Translations under genes and position numbers: made by a program
Assembly: GCA_002005505.1 (NCBI GenBank)
Contig: MVGU01001139.1
Coordinates: 35,001-99,000 of the forward strand
Direction of reading: 5' to 3'
DNA length: 64,000 nt
Source: Botryococcus braunii
Lineage: Eukaryota; Chlorophyta; Trebouxiophyceae
The notes under the pieces: generated by a model
The model's input: the letters and a program-made list of their open reading frames with translations, nothing else
What the model was told of the DNA's origin: nothing
Database searches by the model: none
Shown: positions 13,081 to 56,600 of the stretch, one piece after another
Numbering within the stretch: the first letter of the stretch is position 1
How the letters are laid out: each line of letters starts with the position of its first letter

Positions 13081-13660
13081 GATCCAGGACCGGTCCCACG
13101 GGACGCACAACATGGAGGCGCCATCTCCACGTCATGGGTGACAGTCTAGGGGCCCATCTCAAACAACATGTAGAGATGTATACGCAAACACAAATATACA
13201 TCTGGACTACACGCAATACATATATCCAAGACCCGTTTCCACGGCATGAAGGCCCGCCATTTCCGCGTCATGGGTGACACGCCTAGGGCCTGTCCCAAGC
13301 TACATGTAGAGATGTATACCAAAAGCCAAAAAAAATATACATCAGGACTACACGCAGTGCATATATCCAGGACCGGTCCCGCAGCACGGAGGCACGATCT
13401 TCGCTTGGAGGTCACCCGTCTATGGCCTGTCCCAAACTACGTGTAGAGAAGTATACCAAAAGGCCCCCCCCAAAATAAACAAAAATAAAAACATACATCT
13501 GAGCTACACGCAGTGCATGTATGCAGGACCAGTCCCGCAGCACGGAGGCACTATCTTCGCTTGGTGGTCACCCGTCTATGGCCTGTCCCAAACTACATGT
13601 AGAGATGTATACGCAAACACAAATAAACATCTGGACTACATGCAATACATATACATACAT
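13080..13660. repeat. Tandem array of a ~120-150-bp unit, about four copies
   Basis: Each unit contains CCGGTCCCxCxGCACGGAGGC-like sequence, GCCTGTCCCAAACTAC(A/G)TGTAGAGATGTATAC and ACATCTGGACTACACGCA. Copies are diverged and differ in length. Confidence 0.75.
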
Positions 13661-15360
13661 TCACCCTGCTAAGTAAACATATATGTAAATATATACGCCT
13701 GGGCAGGTATCAGAGACGGAGAACGGTCCAAACCGACCTGTCCCAGAAAACACCGCGCAGATAACCATCGACCGTAACGGTAAGACACCTAGGACCTTGT
13801 CCAGAAGACATGCCCAGGCACTCGCACATCGCGAGCAGGCCAAACACTTCGGCGGACATCCGGGGGCTCGTTCCGAAACTTGCTAATCTCTCAAATCATG
13901 AATCTGATGCACAACGACTGCGCATGGGTGGCAATGCTGCGGACGGCAGTGCGCCTGGCTGTGCCCCAGGCATGTTGCTCTCAGCACCCAGGTGGGTGGG
14001 GATGGGGGGGGGGAAGGGGCACCGGACCTCACCCGCAGCCTCGTCCTGGATACAACACGAGGACTCGACCCTGCAGGCCACAAGTTCCATCCCCCCTATC
14101 TTGTACAGCTGAACAGATGTACGTGAGTTGTAGCGTGGTACAGATCTGGGGTCCCTCGTCCTGCACCTCTGCAGGGAAAACACAGGTGGTACGTGATTGG
14201 AAAAACCCGCAATCTGCTGTCAAGGCCCCAGGTTTGGAACCCACCCGCAAATGGTTTGGCAAAGGGAGCATCGAGTAAGGGTGGGCATGGATCGAGGACA
14301 GTGCCCTGCAGAAGGCAGGCAGCCGACACAGCGCGCGGGCTCCCATTGGTCCATACCTGACACCCGAAGCGTCCGAGTGACGTACTACTGATGGGGGGTC
14401 ATTAAGTCGTAAGACAATTCTAAAATGATATTGCTTACTTTGTTTTGAACAGCTGCTCATCACAACCCCCTCCTTGTGAGGGGACAGACCCAGCCTCTGC
14501 ACATGTCCTTGAAAGCCCAGGCTGTGATGCCAATGGACTCATCCTCACACCTCTGAGATCTGTGTTTCACAATGCGAAGGGCCTCCCCGGCATGCCTCCC
14601 AAGACCTCTGTTGGGGTACGAGGGGAAGACCCCTTGCAGCAGCATTGGAAGCACACTTGGGGAAAAAGTGCCCCTCACTCAACAGGTGGAGAGGGGCGTT
14701 TTGGGCCCTCCCCCTTCCCATAGGGGGCAGATCTGGAATATGTGCCCCATATGTAACCTCTCACCCCTAGACGCTGCGGGCGCAAGGGATGCTCTGGACA
14801 CAGGTCAAGGGGTTTCTCCTTTCACTTGCACTTTCACAAGCCAGGCGCACTTCTTTCAAGTCAAGAGAGATTGAAGAGGCCCCGACAGGGGCATCCGCTT
14901 CAGACCTGCCCACAGAAGACTCGGTGCCTGATAGCACAGCAGCGTTAGAAGGACCCGATACGAACAACCAGACGAACACTCTCAATCTCTTTGAAGAAAA
15001 AGGTAGGCCTTGAAAGGATCCGTGCGACACCGCCAGCCAGCAAGCAACCGGGAGTAAGGTCGACAGAAGAGCGCCTCGGGAGTGTGCTGCGGTGTGAATA
15101 AATATACTTCCCCCCGCACGGGGCAAGGGCGCAAAACACCGGCATACGCACTCCCATGCTGGTCCCAGGTGGGGTACCGTTGAGTTCATCGCTCATAGAG
15201 CGCTCCCCCAGCGCTGCACAGGCAAAGCGGGCTGGGAGGCTGCATGACGGCAGAGAGAGAGAGGAAGTCCCAGGAGAAAGCTCGCTGTAGACTGCAAAAG
15301 GGTGTCGAGCCTCATCTCACATGACCATATGTGGAGGCTCGCCAGTCCTACAGAGCGTCT
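13661..15360. other. No recognised gene
   Basis: Several overlapping open frames on both strands (100-157 codons) reflect high GC and few stops rather than any family I recognise. The stretch holds a G-run near 14005-14015 and no long microsatellite. Confidence 0.35.
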
Positions 15361-15374
15361 TAAACCAGCCCGAA

Positions 15375-15480
15375 GGCTTAGGCCTGCAAGCTGAAAAGCC
15401 TGAAGGCCGAAGCCCGAAGGCTTACACCCCTGAAGGCTTGAAAGCCTGAAGGCTGAAAAGCCTGAAAGCTGAAAAGCCGC
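15375..15480. repeat. Short tandem repeat of CTGAAGGC / CTGAAAGC units
   Basis: About seven interrupted copies of a 13-18-bp unit such as AAGCCTGAAGGCTGAA. Confidence 0.8.
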
Positions 15481-16432
15481 CCCAGCAGTGGCCACAGCTG
15501 CGATGGATCACAAGGGAGAGAAGGGAGGCAGAAAGGAAGGAAGCGTAGTTGATACGGGCGGCTGGTCAAAGCCGCTCGACTTGACGACCAGGGAGCAGCC
15601 TCGCATGGTTTGGGCGCAGCAACCCATGCAAGACATCCCAGAGTTCACGGGGTTGGGCTGCCTGATAATAGGAGGAAGTCGGTGTGCTCCCGGGCCGCCC
15701 CGGTCCTCCAAAGTTGAAGGGCGTTGAGTACCGCACGCCATGTGCTCTCGGCTGGTTTGACTTGCTGGCGCATCGGGCCCCTCAGTCGCACTGTGTTGCA
15801 CTGCGAGCAGCGCAAAACCTTGTGCTCCCAGGTGGTTTGGCTTGCTGGTGCATCATGCGCCTGTATCGCACTGTGTTGCGCTTTAAGCAGCGCAAAACCT
15901 TGTGCTCCCAGGTGGTTTGGCTTGCTGGTGCATCATGCGCCTGTATCGCACTGTGTTGCGCTCTAAGCAGCGCAAAACCTTGTGCTCCCGGCCTGTCTGG
16001 CTTGCTGGTGCTATCATGCGCCTGTGCTGCACTGTCTTGGCCCAGCGAGCAGTGCAACGACCCTGCGCTCCCGGCCTGTTTGGCCTGCCGGTGCATCATG
16101 GGCCTGTACTGCAGGAGAGAAGCTCACATCATGGGGTCCTGGGCGCATCACCGCCCTGCCCGTGCATCATCAACAGCCTGTCTTGAATGGCGGGAAACGC
16201 ACGTCATGTGGTCCCTTTCAGCTCCGCCTGCCGATGCGTCATTGGTACCCCGTGTTGAATGGCGGGAACCGCACGTCATGGGGTCCCGAGCACCTCGGCC
16301 CCCTGAACGTGCATCATGGCCCGTGTTGAATGACGGGACATGCACGCCATGTGGTCCCCGGCTTGGCCTGCTGATGCATCATGGGTCCACTGTGTTGATG
16401 GGGAAGGCACAGCAGACGGCGGGGAAGGCACG

Positions 16433-32792
<16,360 letters not shown>

Positions 32793-33917
32793 CTGCCCAC
32801 AAACAACAACCAACAGATGAGTCTCCCCAAAGTCTTAAACACATTGCCATCGCTAAATTTGTGATTTACCCTAATTAATAAATTAAAATATTCTCGCATC
32901 TTAACTAGCAACGGTCATGAATGATGAACGGGACGCATTTCTTGATGTGCGCACACCATGCCTATCCAATCTGCCAACGACAATGAGGTCTTAGTTCGAA
33001 ATTAAGAAGCAGGTCCCGAAATAATTATTTTTTAAAACATTTCTGTATGAATTCCACGGTGATCAAGCGAAAAATAATGTCGCAACACCATCTCATTGAC
33101 TACTCTTTTTTATGAACAAGGGGTCGATAAATTAATGATACCAGCCTCTCCCGGCCAAAGTTGTGATGCTTGACTATGCAAGCAACCTAATCCAAAAACG
33201 ACCCCGCAAAATATGTTTTTCAAAATGAATTAAGCTTTTTCTTGACAGGATGGAGCGCAGAGGGAGTTTGCCGATCAAAATTGTTCAAAAATTGAGTTTT
33301 TAAGCACTCAAGTTAACAAAAAGACTTCGTTTGTTCCGAAGCAAAGCCTACGGCGTCTCGGGTTTCACAGAAACAAAGACTATAGACTGAAGCACCAGCA
33401 CAAAACTTCTTAAGGGCATCTGCACCCGCATTTGTCGCCCCGGGCCCGGTTCGAACACACACTGTCGCCACTACGCAGGAGAAGGCTTATGGTGGCTAGC
33501 AGGCGGAGACTGCTCCTCCAAGCTCATCTCCTATGCCATATTTGAGATCTGACCTTCAATTTGGAATAACGATATTGCGATTTAATGCTGCATGCATGCC
33601 GATAGGCTCCCGCGAAGATGGCCATGCCAAGGGTGCTATCGGGCCCACCACTGGTCTGGACGGGGTTTGTGTCAACTCGACTCGACTCGTCCAGTCCATC
33701 ACGTGACACGGACGCCACACTTGTCTCACGGGCGCCGCGGTGCCGTGAAGGGGCCGTGCACTAGTACGATACAGTACGACAGTACACGGTACCAGACACC
33801 AGTACTGTATATTACCCTGCCAGTATTTCAGATTCCACGAACAACTCCCCAGATGGCCTGCCACTTTCCCCCATGACTTTTGCTTAACATGACTTTCTAG
33901 AACAAACACGCAGAAAA
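32793..33917. promoter_or_regulatory. Probable divergent promoter region between the EAF1-like gene and OGDH
   Basis: No microsatellite and no recognised exon. The two genes face away from each other, so the 1.1 kb must hold the OGDH 5' region and probably the first exon or promoter of the EAF1-like gene (its first modelled exon needs one more upstream). Palindromic GTAC-rich sequence (AGTACGACAGTACACGGTAC) lies about 150 bp before the OGDH start. No TATA box was assigned. Confidence 0.4.
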
Positions 33918-49028
<15,111 letters not shown>

Positions 49029-49284
49029 CCTGCCAAACCACGCCAAGCTTGCCCTCTCCGCAGTTCGTTTTTGTCTCATGGGTCTGACTTCATTGGTCCT
49101 AGGTTTTGGCTTTCTCCCGGTTGCATGCGCATACCAGATGAGCATGAGCACGTGCCCTCGATGCTTCATCCGTGCTTGTTTAGCCCTGCATACGTGAATG
49201 ATGTGCAGCCTTCATCAACGGAAGCTCGTGGTTGCTGGCGCCTGCATACTGCGTTTTTTTGCTTTTGGCAGCGTGCCTGCTGCG

Positions 49285-49288
<4 letters not shown>

Positions 49289-49360
<72 letters not shown>

Positions 49361-49420
49361 CGCGCGCGCGCGTGCGTGCGTGGGTGTGCGTGTGTGTGTG
49401 TGTGTATGCGTGCGCTTTTT
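49289..49420. repeat. (GT)n(GC)n microsatellite downstream of OGDH
   Basis: GT for about 62 bp, then about 20 bp of alternating GC, then GT. It is the last such tract before a 10-kb stretch without any. Confidence 0.95.
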
Positions 49421-49989
49421 TGCCCCGACACTGACCAGGAGTTTTTGTGGAGTCCTCCTCCTGTTGTACAAGTTTGAGAGAGGAGATGAATGTGGACATC
49501 ATCTGGGCTCAAGCCGCACAGTTAGTATGTATGTAGTCTAGTAAATTTAGGGAACGTGAAGGATTTTTTTTTCGACTTCAAAGCATAACTATACAAACAG
49601 AAGGTGTCCTTTTGGAGGCGGTTCAATGACGCGGCGTGTCGTTGATAATCACCACACCAACTAATTAGCTTAAAATGGCATCTTGTAAGCTGGGACCCAA
49701 GCGCATTGATGAATCGTGCATACACATGTTAGGAAGCGCACATGTATGCTGCATCATAGGTTCAGCACATCCCTTGAGTCATATCAGTGATCAGATATCG
49801 CCCGATCGATTAGTGCTGTTTTGGAGATGTTGGACTGAGTTCCAGGCTGGAACTTCCAGCCACTGTGTCAAATGTCATCATCTGGCTGGGTGCGCGGTCG
49901 GCGACCAATGGTCGTGTGTAAGGATATTACCCTCAATAGGTCGCTCTTTATGTCTCCCCTTGCTTAGCCCTACGGATCCCCAGCTCTGC

Positions 49990-50420
49990 ATTTATGTGCG
50001 GTGGTTTGCACGCCCTACTAAGACTCCACGCTTCCGCGTCTTTTATCTATCTCTTGACGTGGGCAAGGTTAGGCTCTTTCTCAGGTTTCGGCTTGGTGTT
50101 CATGGCCTTCCCATTGATGGGGGACGCCTGCAATAGATTCCGCGTATCGAGCGCCTGTGTGACTTGTGTGGTTCCGCTGTGGGTGATGAACACCACTGTC
50201 CAGCTCTTACACCTGTGCAGGGCCGCTAACCCCATTTTTCTCTAGTCCGTCTTGGTCTCTTTGGCAGTTCATGGGCACCCTGATTCGCGTGCGGTTGTAT
50301 TATTTATCTTGTATGCATTCCAGGCTCGTGCAGACCTACGCCGGATGTGGTGACTTGGCCGCAGCCCCGTCTGTAGCTGGCCCCCTCCTTCCCTCCCTCC
50401 TTTTTTCGCTTGCTCCATTG
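49990..50420 (+). pseudogene. Broken LINE-type retrotransposon ORF fragment
   Basis: The + strand reads [17 protein letters not shown], then a stop, then in another frame [20 protein letters not shown]. The pattern LPID-x-GR followed by R-x-C-x-x-C and GDEHH is the C-terminal zinc-knuckle-like end of plant and algal non-LTR retrotransposon ORF2. A stop and frameshift make it a dead fragment; no reverse transcriptase core was seen upstream. Confidence 0.65.
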
Positions 50421-50597
50421 TATCTCCAGTCTTTGTTTGGCTACCTCGTGTGGCCCGTTGTAGTTTCGCTTAGGCTGGTGAGCGTGTTGTGGACATCTCA
50501 TCATGCCCTAGTGGCTGGACAGATGTACCAAAAGACCAGCCCCATGTTCAAGGGCTTGAACACTTGGAAAATTTGGGTTACCAAACCCGGCGAGCGG

Positions 50598-51166
50598 CCA
50601 GCTGGCGACCCACAGCGGCCGCAATAATGAAACTGACCCGTCGAATAACAAAGTATCCCTCCACATCTTCTTGAGCAATGATGGCTTGGTTCAAAAGCCC
50701 CTGGAGCCTCGGCAACAAGGCCAGCGCATCAGCATGCAAACCTCCAAATGTTTCAAAAGAGAAGGCTTGGAAAGCCACATGCGGTTGCTGACGCGACAGC
50801 AAGACAGGATAGCAGGTTTGCTTGTCTTGAGCTGCGCGCGCCGAAGCCCCACCCGGCACCAAGTGCTGCATGTTGGCCACCGAGAGTGGTGACGAGCCCA
50901 CGATGTCGATATAGAGATCGCGACCCTCCTCCCACGCGTGGAGGTGGAGGTCTGCGCGACGGTGCTCCTGGCCAGGGACGGCGCTCCCGGGTGACCTGCT
51001 GACCAGCAGAGGTAAGGACAGCGTCGAGGCCGTAACGAACGGAGTAATGGCGGCCGACAATTGCCACATCCCCCCCTGAGGTGCAGTGGACAGCATGGTC
51101 GCCCCAGACATCCAACTCCTTCAAGCAGCACGGGCATTGGGAGCCATGCTGGAAGATGGGGATCAA
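50598..51166 (-). pseudogene. LINE ORF2 C-terminal fragment, frameshifted
   Basis: On the - strand from 51166: CPCCLKELDVWGDHAVHCT, then GGDVAIVGRHYSVRYGLDA. After a frameshift it continues ADLHLHAWEEGRDLYIDIVG, NMQHLVPGGASARAAQDKQT, then AFSFETFGGLHADALALLPR and FIIAAAVGRQLAARR. This is the conserved tail seen in many algal and plant LINE ORF2 proteins (CPxC...WGDHAVHC, endonuclease-like end). Truncated at its 5' side and out of frame once. Confidence 0.75.
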
Positions 51167-51204
51167 GAGCTGACATTAAAGGCGGCAGCAGAACGAATCA
51201 GGGG

Positions 51205-51545
51205 GAATTGAGTCTGCTTGTCTTGGGCAGCGCGCGCTGCGGCCCCACCTGGCACGAAGTGCAGCAAGTTGGCAACGGTGAGTGGGGAAGAGCCAACGAC
51301 TCTACTTGTTCTTTTTACAAGAGTGGGATAAAAAGACCAGGTCTATGGTCAACGACCCAAACCCGAACGTTTCAAGCTAAGTCACACCCAGCGAGCAGCC
51401 AGCTGGCAACCCACAGCAGCCGCAATTATGAAACTGACCCAACGCATGACAAATTATGCCTCCACATCTTCCTGTGCAATGATGGCTTGGTTCAAAAGGT
51501 CCTGGAGCCTGTGCAGTAAGGCCAGCGCATCAGCATGCTATCCCC
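51205..51545 (-). pseudogene. Second, shorter copy of the LINE tail
   Basis: VGSSPLTVANLLHFVPGGAA followed by ARAAQDKQT at 51300-51205. The part coding for the LLNQAIIAQEDVEA-like end lies at 51530-51400, so the two pieces are out of their normal order. Probably an older insertion of the same family as 50598-51166, rearranged. Confidence 0.6.
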
Positions 51546-52050
51546 CAAATGTTCTTCTTCGCTTGAATGGAGGGGTCCTCTGGCAGGGGACCCGTGTACG
51601 GTCCCGTAGGACACCGGATCCTCCTATCTTATCCGCCGGATACTTCATTGTAGCTTTCTGACGCCCAACCATCAGTTTTGACGGCCGAGCTTGGTTCTTC
51701 ACTTCGGTGCATCACTACTGCGAGTTTGCAACGCTCGACAATCGACACTTAAGTTAGCATCGTGACATGCATCTAACAGTATCCTCGTGACATGCACTTA
51801 CTGGAACCTTGCCTGCCGGCTCTGCCTCACAAGTTTGCTTTGACGGAATAGTTGCTTATGTTGCATCAGTCAGCAGTTGACAGTCGTTACTGAAGACAGT
51901 TATGGCTGTGGTTGACCTTTAAGGACGATCAAGGGTCTGACGGTCGAGTTTAACTCTTAGCGTCTCTCATGCATTGGTTTAGGAGAGCCCTGAGAGAAAG
52001 CGATATGATTTGTAACGTGTTTTTTTAGTTTGCTTTGTGAAAGAGTGGCA
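51546..52050. other. No recognised feature
   Basis: AT-richer sequence without microsatellites. Short words such as GTGACATGCA(T/C) recur (51763, 51790), which may be decayed repeats. Confidence 0.35.
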
Positions 52051-52054
52051 TACG

Positions 52055-52960
52055 CGGCAATCTACAGTAGGGTGCAACTACTACCGTGACGTGCACTACT
52101 GTTTCTAACCTCGCCTACTCCGGGTCACAGATATACACAAAGCCCACAACCCAGCAGGTTGTGGACTCACACTGCTTCCGCTAAACAGCGTGCTGGAGTG
52201 AGGCATCCCGATGAGGTCTATGCGCGAGACAAGGAGGGTCCATCGGCTCGGACAATTCGTCCATACGTTAGGCCAAACATCGAGGTTCGTCAAGAAGAGA
52301 GAAGAACAAAATAGTCATCCACATGCGATCAAGCACGGAGGTGTGGTGGCGGCACTGGTCGCCGATTTTCCGAGTAGCTTACTAGGTCTTCGGGTTGGGG
52401 TCACATAGGCAAACGACTTCTTGCACCTTCCTGGTTCATTCACCGTTCTGACACATTACCCTATCTTCAAAGCCAATTCGTGGGAAAGAAGTCTGATTAC
52501 ACGCGCAAGCCGCATTTGATCATATGCCTTGAGGTTGAGGTTGAGGGGGTGAACGAAGAGACCACCGTTGGCCTTGATTGAACCCAAAACTCAAACGTTG
52601 AGACTAGGTGTGCTACTCCTTGGGAATTCGGTGACATTTGCACCCAGTGCGCCTCCGTGCTTGATCGTATGCTGGTAGCTCAATGCTTTTTTCTTCTTGA
52701 TGAGCCTCGATGTCAGCAACGGCTTGCACACTTCGGTCCAAACCGATGGATCCCCTGTGTCTCGCGCGCAGCCCTCACAGCTTTGCCTCAGTCTAGCACA
52801 CTTGCACACTATTATCAGATGCAGTGTGGGCCCATAACCTGTTGGGTCATGGGCTCAGCGTATATCTATGACCCGGAGCAGGCAGGCGAGGTTAACGACA
52901 TTAGTCCATGTCCCGATGGCACCCTACTACTCGGGGTCGGAGATACTTCAAAAGCCCAGA
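52055..52960. repeat. Inverted repeat of ~400-bp arms
   Basis: Left arm about 52055-52440, right arm about 52540-52960. Shared landmarks are GCGATCAAGCACGGAGG (52326) with its mirror CCTCCGTGCTTGATCG (52650), CAGTGTGxGxCCAxAACCxG words, and CTCCGGGTCA(C/T)AGATATA with its mirror. Arms are about 70-75% alike by eye. No coding sequence recognised; a small foldback element or two inverted copies of one repeat. Confidence 0.7.
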
Positions 52961-53275
52961 GATCAAACACCATGTAGCCACATCGGGAGGATTAGAATAC
53001 TCTTGGGGTCAACGAGGATGAAGACTCTGGAATAGGTTACATGAAGGCAGTGGCTGTGGCTTACGAAACCCTGAGATCCGAGTCTTCCATTTTCTTTCAA
53101 GCCAAATTACGGCTCGCTGTCTTGGAGCCGTTTGTGTCGCACTCCAAGAGTACTGTTAATATGCAAAAAGATAATACCCCGTAACAAGATTCACACTTAC
53201 AACGGTTGTGGAAATATTCTTCAATTTGACCCACGTTTCAGAGGCGTAATGCAATGCATGGTGCTTGAAGCAACC
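52961..53275. other. No recognised feature
   Basis: Flank between the inverted repeat and the 53.3-kb minisatellite; nothing coding or repetitive stood out. Confidence 0.35.
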
Positions 53276-53299
53276 CATCATGATCGGGTATTGTCCCCA

Positions 53300-53670
53300 A
53301 AATTGTCCATGGACAGAAGCTCCAAAGCACTTGCCAAGGACATGTGGAGCTCTAAAGCTCTACATGTAGATCTACAGGAGCTCAGAAGTACCCATCGAAC
53401 TCTATTGGAGCTCCCAAGCATTTGTCAAGCTTTGGAGGAGCTCCAAGGTGCTTGGAAAGCCCCTGTTAAGCTCTACAGGAGCTCTGAAGCACTTGTCAAG
53501 CTCTGGAGCTCCAATAGATCTATAGAAGCTCCATATGCACATGTCAAGCTTTAAGGGAGCTCTAAAGCGCTTGTCAAGGCTTAGACGAGCTCCATATTTC
53601 TATCAAAATCTAGCGGAGCTAGCTAGCTAAAGCGCCTGCCAAGCTCTAGAGGAGCTCCAAAGCACGTGTT
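53300..53670. repeat. ~35-bp degenerate minisatellite, about ten copies
   Basis: Units of GGAGCTC(C/T)AAAGCACTTGTCAAGCTCTA type. AGCT and GAGCTC palindromes occur in every unit. Confidence 0.88.
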
Positions 53671-56600
53671 GTCTATCATTATGGGCCGTAAGTACGTATC
53701 CAATAAGCCAAAGGACATGTACATGTGGTAAGTTCATAAGGTGCACATGAGGTTTTGGTAAGACATTTTACGGCTGGATTTGCTTGAGCGGTGAGCCTGA
53801 TGAAACGCTTGAACTCCTGGGCGGACAGGATCAATAATACTAGTGATTCTAAATCATGTATGATAAGGATCATGAGCGTGTGTTCCACCACGTTAGTACA
53901 GGTCTCAGAGGAGGAAGTTCCTAGAACTTTAAAGGAGATTCGAACGAGGGCAACACGTATTTGGAAAGGGCTGATGATGTGCAATAGTAACAGTGGTCAG
54001 GCGGGGTAAGTTGTAGGAGTGAACGTCAAGGACACTTGACGTGGCCATGGAGTACATGTACAGCTGAGGCCTGTACAGTTGAGTTAATGGTCCAAATGGA
54101 GGTCGTAACATACCATAATGTTCGAGTTTGACTAGGTGGGCATATCGTTAGAAGCCTCGGCAAATTATTGGAACTTAAGCTTTCCTGGTGCAAGGTATCT
54201 GATATACCTTAGCCGGTCTCCGTAGACCTTCAACAACAGTAACCTCTGGTTGGACTGAGATCTAAGCTCTAGCTGGATATAGTGTAGAGGGTGGCGCAAG
54301 CAAAGGTTGCACACGCGATCATGCGATGGAAGCTTTAACAGCTCGTCGTACATTTGGGGTTGATTGTTTCACGACATCACGCCCATTGATGACTTGCAGG
54401 AGACCTAGGTTCGTAAGACTGTTCGAGTAGAGGAGTCAGGTTTGCTTGTATTGTGGCGATACATCGGTTTAAGTGGATACCCCTTCTTCGTATACAACAA
54501 AGGCGTATCCCTTAATCCCGAATGCAACCACTTAAACCGTTGCTTAACCCGATGTATCTCCACACCACAAGCAACATGCAGGCACAGCAATCTGAGAGTG
54601 CCTTCGGCAACTTGATCATGATGAATGCCGAGAGCGTTTATCAATGCCACAGGTTGTTTTGCTCAACTTTGATTACTTTGGACGAGTCACACCACACACA
54701 TTAACAAATTTTAATGGAGCTATCTTTATTGTTCAAGCTTATGCATGTATGGTCCCTCGGTTTTCATGTTCGTGCCTTCTGTGCACAACTAGGTGGTATT
54801 ACCGTGTTCTGCTTGATTATTGCTGAAAGTGCTTATCAAAGCAGGAGAGACTGTGTTTGATGTAGTGAGACGTGCAGCGACGTATTACCAACCTTTATCG
54901 TACAAGAAAGCTGCATTGCTGGCCATAAACACATTGCACTGCAGTTCCCAGACACATGAGACACAGTGTACACCATGTGATCCTTAGCGAACATACACAA
55001 GAAGGATCAAGCTCTCACGTCACACATCCGGCAGTCGGCCAGGCCCCTTAAAAGACATTTTTTCGATGCTTGGGAATGCAAGGCAGAGTTCAGATCACAA
55101 GGCAAATCCGTCACGACCAAGTGCATCTCAACCATAAACAATTTCTCACTCTTAAGTTTGACATCTTGCACATACCTAAGATTGTATATACACGTACGCA
55201 TACAGGTACAGGTTCACACTTTATATGAGGGTATGAGAAACATACTCTTTACAATAGCAGTGCTAAAATATGCTTTGCCAGCATTGGGCTTTCACGCTGC
55301 TTTGAACAGAGCACGAGCATCAGCGTCAAGTAATGCGCAATTGGGGTGCGCGTGACAAATATCCGAAGCTTGATGTTGACTTAAAAGGCACCATCAGCCT
55401 GAAAGTGGAGCCACACAGTACAAGAGCAGTCTCAAAACTCTGTTTACTTTTTGTCATTATCAAAAATCACTTGGGCCCCTTAGTTTCTGAAGAATAAGAG
55501 ATGTGCAGAGTAAGTGGCATATCGACGGCCAAACACAACAGAGAAGTCCTGGGTTGCTTCAACAGTCTCATAGGAGAGCCCGCTCCACCAGCGGAAATGA
55601 GCCCTCCCGTGCCTTTGCGTTGGGACAGGAATATACCCTTCTAAGAATCCTTGCTTTGCCACTCTCATAAGCATGCCGATAATACTACCATACATCGGTG
55701 TACACCCTTGACCATTCATAGTCGTCTGCTGCGTCGGGCGCACTAGCACAAAAGTGGGACTTCCCCGATGCTCTCGTCAACAATTGAGACTTATTCGAAT
55801 ATCAATTCAGTATTTCGGCCCTTCCTTAAGGACGTAGTTCGACGTTGGCATTTAAAAAGCACATCAACCTCGCGTCCTCTGTTATGGCACAGAAGCAAAT
55901 ATAATGAGCCTAGAGAACTGGACTCTCCCTGTTTTACCCCACTATGGCAGATGCACTTCCTTTCCTTTATGCAGTCGAGCTGCATGCTTGTGCAGTCCAA
56001 AATTGCCCGCCTCAGTCATATGTTGAACTACCACATTTATTCTTGAACTGAACTGCACTCGGAGAGTATGTTGTGTTTTACGATAGGGTGAGCTCACCGA
56101 GGCATGCACATCCATGTGCGGCCTCACCCTGTCAGCCTGGACAAATTACGAATGGCTCATTCACCATTATGGCAGTACATGTTTTGCTTTCTGGATGGCC
56201 TCGAACAAAAATTGTGCGGTATGCACCTGCACAGTCTGGCCGTACTCGTACACACTCTCATGTGCATGTGCACAGTCAAGCTGACTTCCGGGAAGGCATA
56301 TAAGTCGTGGACCACTATAAACCACTGTTGCTCCTTTCCTGTGGAGGCAGCAGCGGTGCTCTCGTTCAGGTCGGCATAGTATAAACAATGGACCTGTTGT
56401 TGCTCACATTTTAGTCGCATGACATGCGTAGTCATGCTGACTTCCGCAGAGACATTGCAAGGAAATGTCCTGCCCATCTCTTTCTTGAAAGTGCCACCGA
56501 AGGGCTGGCATTGCTGCCGACTCAATCGACAGTATTCAGGCCCATCGTGTGAAGCCTCCTGCAAAACTCGCCGGTGCTCTTGTTGAGCCCAGCTCAGGTG

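Noticed and set aside
49429..49470. Possible extra 3' OGDH exon
   Set aside because: OGDH already ends with the conserved C-terminal block and a stop at 49026-49028; later sequence shows no match to the family.
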